NCBI GenBank assembly: GCA_947044405.1
Contig: CAMRHE010000459.1
Location: forward strand, 620,001 to 684,000
Direction: 5' to 3'
Length of the DNA stretch: 64,000 nucleotides
From: Leptodactylus fallax
Lineage: Eukaryota; Chordata; Amphibia; Anura; Leptodactylidae
The position numbers were made by a program, and so were the translations under genes. The notes beneath the pieces were generated by a model that ran no database searches, was not told the DNA's origin, and worked only from the letters and a program-made list of their open reading frames with translations. Positions within the stretch are counted from its first letter, which is position 1; each line of letters starts with the position of its first letter. Below, piece after piece: positions 60,801 through 64,000 of this stretch.

Positions 60801-63800
60801 TCCCCCTCTCCCCTCACCCCCAGTCCTCTCTCCCCTCTGTCCCCCTCACCCCCTCCTCTCTCCCCCTCCCCTCACCCCCAGTCCTCTCTCCCCTCAGTCC
60901 CCCTCACCCCCTGTCCTCTCCCCTCAGTCCCCCTCACCCCCAGTCCTCTCTCCCCTCAGTCCCCCTCACCCCCAGTCCTCTCTCCCCTCAGTCCCCCTCA
61001 GTCCCCTCTCCCCCCCAGTCCCCCTCCCCCCAGTCCTCTCTCCCCTCAGTCCCCCTCACCCCCAGTCCTCTCTCCCCCCTCAGCCCCTCCCCCCCCTCTC
61101 CCCTCAGTCCTCTCTCCCCTCAGTCCCCCTCACCCCCAGTCCTCTCTCCCCTCAGTCCCCCTCACCCCCTGTCCTCTCTCCCCTCCAGTCCCCCTCACCC
61201 CCAGTCCTCTCCCCTCAGTCCCCCTCACCCCCTGTCCTCTCCCCTCAGTCCCCCTCACCCCCTGTCCTCTCTCCCCTCCCCCCCTCCCCCCCTCCCCCTC
61301 TCCCCTCTCTCCCCCTGTCCTTCCCCTCCCCCCTTCCTCTCTCCCCTCTCCTTTCCCTCTCTCCCCCTGTCCTCTCTCCCCTCCCCCCCTCCCTCGTCCC
61401 CTCCCCCCCTCCCCTCTCCCCTCTCCCCTTTCCTCTCCTGTCCCCTCTCCCCCCTGTCCTCTCTCCCCTCCCCCCTTGTCCTCTCCCCCCCCCCCCCTCC
61501 CCCCTGTCCTCTCTCCCCTCAGTCCCCCTCACCCCCTGTCCTCTCCCCTCAGTCCCCCTCATCCCCTGTCCTCTCCCCTCACCCCCTGTCCTCTCTCCCC
61601 TCAGTCCCCCTCACCCCCTGTCCTCTCTCCCCCCCCAGTCCCTCTCCCCTCACCCCCCTGTCCTCTCTCCCTCAGTCCCCCTCACCCCCTGTCCTCTCTC
61701 CCCTCACCCCCAGTCCTCTCTCCCCCCGCGTCCCTCCCCTCACCCCCGTCCTCCTCTCTCCCCTCAGTCCCCCTCTCCCCCAGTCCTCTCTCCCCCAGTC
61801 CCCCTCCCCCCTGCTCCTCTCTCCCCTCAGTCCCCCTCACCCCCAGTCCTCTCCTCTCCCCTCAGTCCCCCTCACCCCCTGTCCTCTCCCTCTCCCCTCA
61901 GTCCCCCTCACCCCCAGTCCTCTCTCCCCTCAGTCCCCCTCACCCCCAGTCCTCTCTCCCCTCAGTCCCCCTCACCCCCAGTCCTCTCTCCCCTCAGTCC
62001 CCCTCACCCCCAGTCCTCTCTCCCCTCAGTCCCCCTCACCCCCAGTCCTCTCTCCCCTCAGTCCCCCTCACCCCCTGTCCTCTCTCCCCTCAGTCCCCCT
62101 CACCCCCAGTCCTCTCCCCTCAGTCCCCCTCCCCCCCTCTCCCCTCAGTCCCCCTCACCCCCTGTCCTCTCCCCCTCAGTCCCCCTCACCCCCAGTCCTC
62201 CTCCCCTCAGTCCCCCTCACCCCCTGTCCTCTCCCTCCCCTCAGTCCCCCTCTCCCCCTGTCCCTCTCTCTCCCCTCAGTCCCCCTCACCCCCGTCCCTC
62301 TCTCCCCCTCACCCCCCCTCTCCCCCTGTCCCCCTCCCCCCTGTCCTCTCTCCCCTCAGTCCCCCTCACCCCCAGTCCTCTCTCCCCGCCCCCCCACCCC
62401 CAGTCCTCTCCCCTCCCCCTCACCCCCAGTCCTCTCTCCCCAGTCCCCCTCACCCCCAGTCCTCTCTCCCCCAGTCCCCCTCACCCCCTGTCCCTCTCCC
62501 TCAGCCCCCTCCTCTCTCCCCTCACCCCCAGTCCTCTCTCCCCTCACCCCCAGTCCTCTCTCCCCTCACCCCCAGTCCTCTCTCCCCTCAGTCCCTCTCA
62601 CCCCCCAGTCCTCTCTCCCCTCACCCCCAGTCCTCTCTCCCCTCACCCCCTGTCCTCTCTCCCCTCACCCCCAGTCCTCTCTCCCCTCACCCCCAGTCCT
62701 CTCCCCCCTCAGTCCCCCTCACCCCCAGTCCTCTCTCCCCTCACCCCAGTCCTCTCTCCCCTCAGTCCCCCTCACCCCCAGTCCTCTCTCCCCTCACCCC
62801 CAGTCCTCTCTCCCCTCAGTCCCCCTCACCCCCTGTCCTCTCCCCCCTCACCCCCAGTCCCTCTCCCCTCAGCCCCCCACCCCGTCCTCTCTCCCCTCAG
62901 TCCCCCTCACCCCCAGTCCTCTCTCCCCTCAGTCCCCCTCACCCCCAGTCCTCTCCCCTCAGTCCCCCTCACCCCCAGTCCTCTCTCCCCTCAGTCCCCC
63001 TCACCCCCAGTCCTCTCCCCTCAGTCCCCCTCACCCCCAGTCCTCTCTCCCCTCAGTCCCCCTCACCCCCAGTCCTCTCTCCCCTCAGTCCGTCTCACCC
63101 CCTGTCCTCTCCCCCTCAGTCCCCCTCACCCCCTGTCCTCTCCCCTCAGTCCCCCTCACCCCCTGTCCTCTCTCCCCTCAGTCCCCCTCCCCCCTGTCCT
63201 CTCTCCCCGTCCTTTCCTCTCACCCCCTGTCCTCTCCCCTCACCCCCTGTCCTCTACCCTCACCCCCTGTCCTTTCCCCTCATCTCCTGTCCTTTCCCCT
63301 CATCTCCTGTCCTCTCTCCCCTGTCCTTTCCCCCTCCCCCTGTCCTCTCTCCCCTGTCCTCCCCTCCCCCTGTCCCCTCTCCCCTCCCCCCCTGTCCTCT
63401 CTCCCTCCCCCCGTCCTCTCCCCTCACCCCCTGCCCTTTCATCTCCTGTCCTCTCTCCCCCTGTCCTCTCCCCTCCCCCTCGCCCTCTCTCCCCCTCCCC
63501 CTGTCCTCTCCCCCCCAGTCCCCCCCCCCTGCCTCTCCCCTCAGTCCCCCTCACCCCCTGTCCTCTCCCCTCACGTCCCCCTCTCCCCCTGTCCTCTCAC
63601 CCCCAGTCCTCTCTCCCCCCCAGTCCCCCTCACCCCGTCCTCTCTCCACTCAGTCCCCCTCACCCCCTGTCCTCTCTCCCCTCAGTCCCCCTCACCCCCT
63701 GTCCTCTCTCCCCTCACCCCCAGTCCTCTCTCCCCTCAGTCCCCCTCACCCCCAGTCCTCTCTCCCCTCAGTCCCCCTCACCCCCAGTCCCCCTCACCCC

Positions 63801-64000
63801 CGTCCTCTCTCCCCTCAGTCCCCCTCACCCCCAGTCCTCTCTCCCCTCAGTCCCCCTCACCCCCGTCCTCTCTCCCCTCAGTCCCCCTCACCCCCAGTCC
63901 TCTCTCCCCTCAGTCCCCCTCACCCCCTGTCCTCTCTCCCCTCAGTCCCCCTCACCCCCTGTCCCTCTCCCCTCAGTCCCCCTCACCCCCAGTCCTCTCT
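57838..64000. repeat. C/T-rich minisatellite of about 32-bp units (6.2 kb)
   Basis: Degenerate repeats built from CCTGTCCTCTC, CCCCTCACCCCC, CAGTCCCCCTCACCCCC and CAGTCCTCTCTCCCCTCAG. The main period is near 32 bp from about 59700 and less regular before. The plus strand is almost entirely pyrimidine, broken by single A/G in CAGT, CTCA and TGTC. The minus strand is a G-rich purine tract with runs of 4-5 G. It runs off the window. Open minus-strand Gly/Arg/Glu frames are artefacts. Confidence 0.95.

Noticed and set aside
58598..63554. Gly/Arg/Glu-rich minus-strand frames resembling RGG proteins
   Set aside because: Translation of a G/A-rich simple repeat, with frequent frame changes and no introns or start context.
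1..64000. tRNA, rRNA or other structural RNA genes
   Set aside because: No A/B-box pairs with a cloverleaf or rRNA core motifs were seen on reading; a covariance-model scan would settle this.

Overview
This is vertebrate nuclear DNA, most likely from an amphibian and probably a frog. There are no operons, ribosome binding sites or microbial genes. The mix of L2-type LINE, Penelope-like, Ty3/gypsy and Tc1/mariner elements, short dispersed repeats of a kind I associate with anurans, and intron-exon structure all point that way. The species assignment is inference; no species-diagnostic sequence was found.

About 45 kb of the 64 kb is tandem repeat, in at least eleven arrays: a 45-bp AT-rich unit (1-3048), 31 bp (3711-11514), 42 bp (13349-14318), 31 bp (14615-14904), 41 bp (16801-18236), 31 bp (18381-19385), 72 bp (21087-23000), 33-36 bp (23092-25440), 29 bp (33024-35282), 99 bp (36727-55050) and a C/T-rich unit of about 32 bp (57838-64000, running off the end). 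The many very long open frames here, up to more than 2,000 codons on both strands, come from stop-free repeat units and are not genes.

One real gene is visible. It lies on the minus strand between about 36.1 and 21.0 kb. Four coding exons (36046-36003, 32646-32527, 30898-30716, 25944-25758) and a terminal exon starting at 23018 have good splice sites and compatible phases throughout. The conceptual protein matches INCA1, the inhibitor of CDK interacting with cyclin A1. Read as written it is 273 residues. Its last exon runs into the 72-bp array, so the C-terminus is made of 24-residue repeats. Its introns hold the 29-bp and 33-36-bp arrays and a rearranged Penelope-like element.

The rest is mobile DNA. 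At 11.5-20.9 kb the 31-bp array has been split by a 5'-truncated L2 LINE, a gypsy element with two LTRs and a perfect 5-bp target duplication, and a further AT-rich element. Two arrays grew inside the L2 3' end. At 36.6-55.6 kb a Tc1/mariner element contains the 18.3-kb, 99-bp array, whose unit is a piece of that element's own transposase gene. Remains of two other Tc1 elements and an L2 tail follow at 55.6-57.6 kb. A CpG-rich, promoter-like island with two CREs, a GC box and an E-box lies at 3.1-3.4 kb; the gene it would serve is not identifiable here.

I found no new enzymatic or defence system. The most unusual items are the transposase-derived satellite and the repeat-built end of INCA1.
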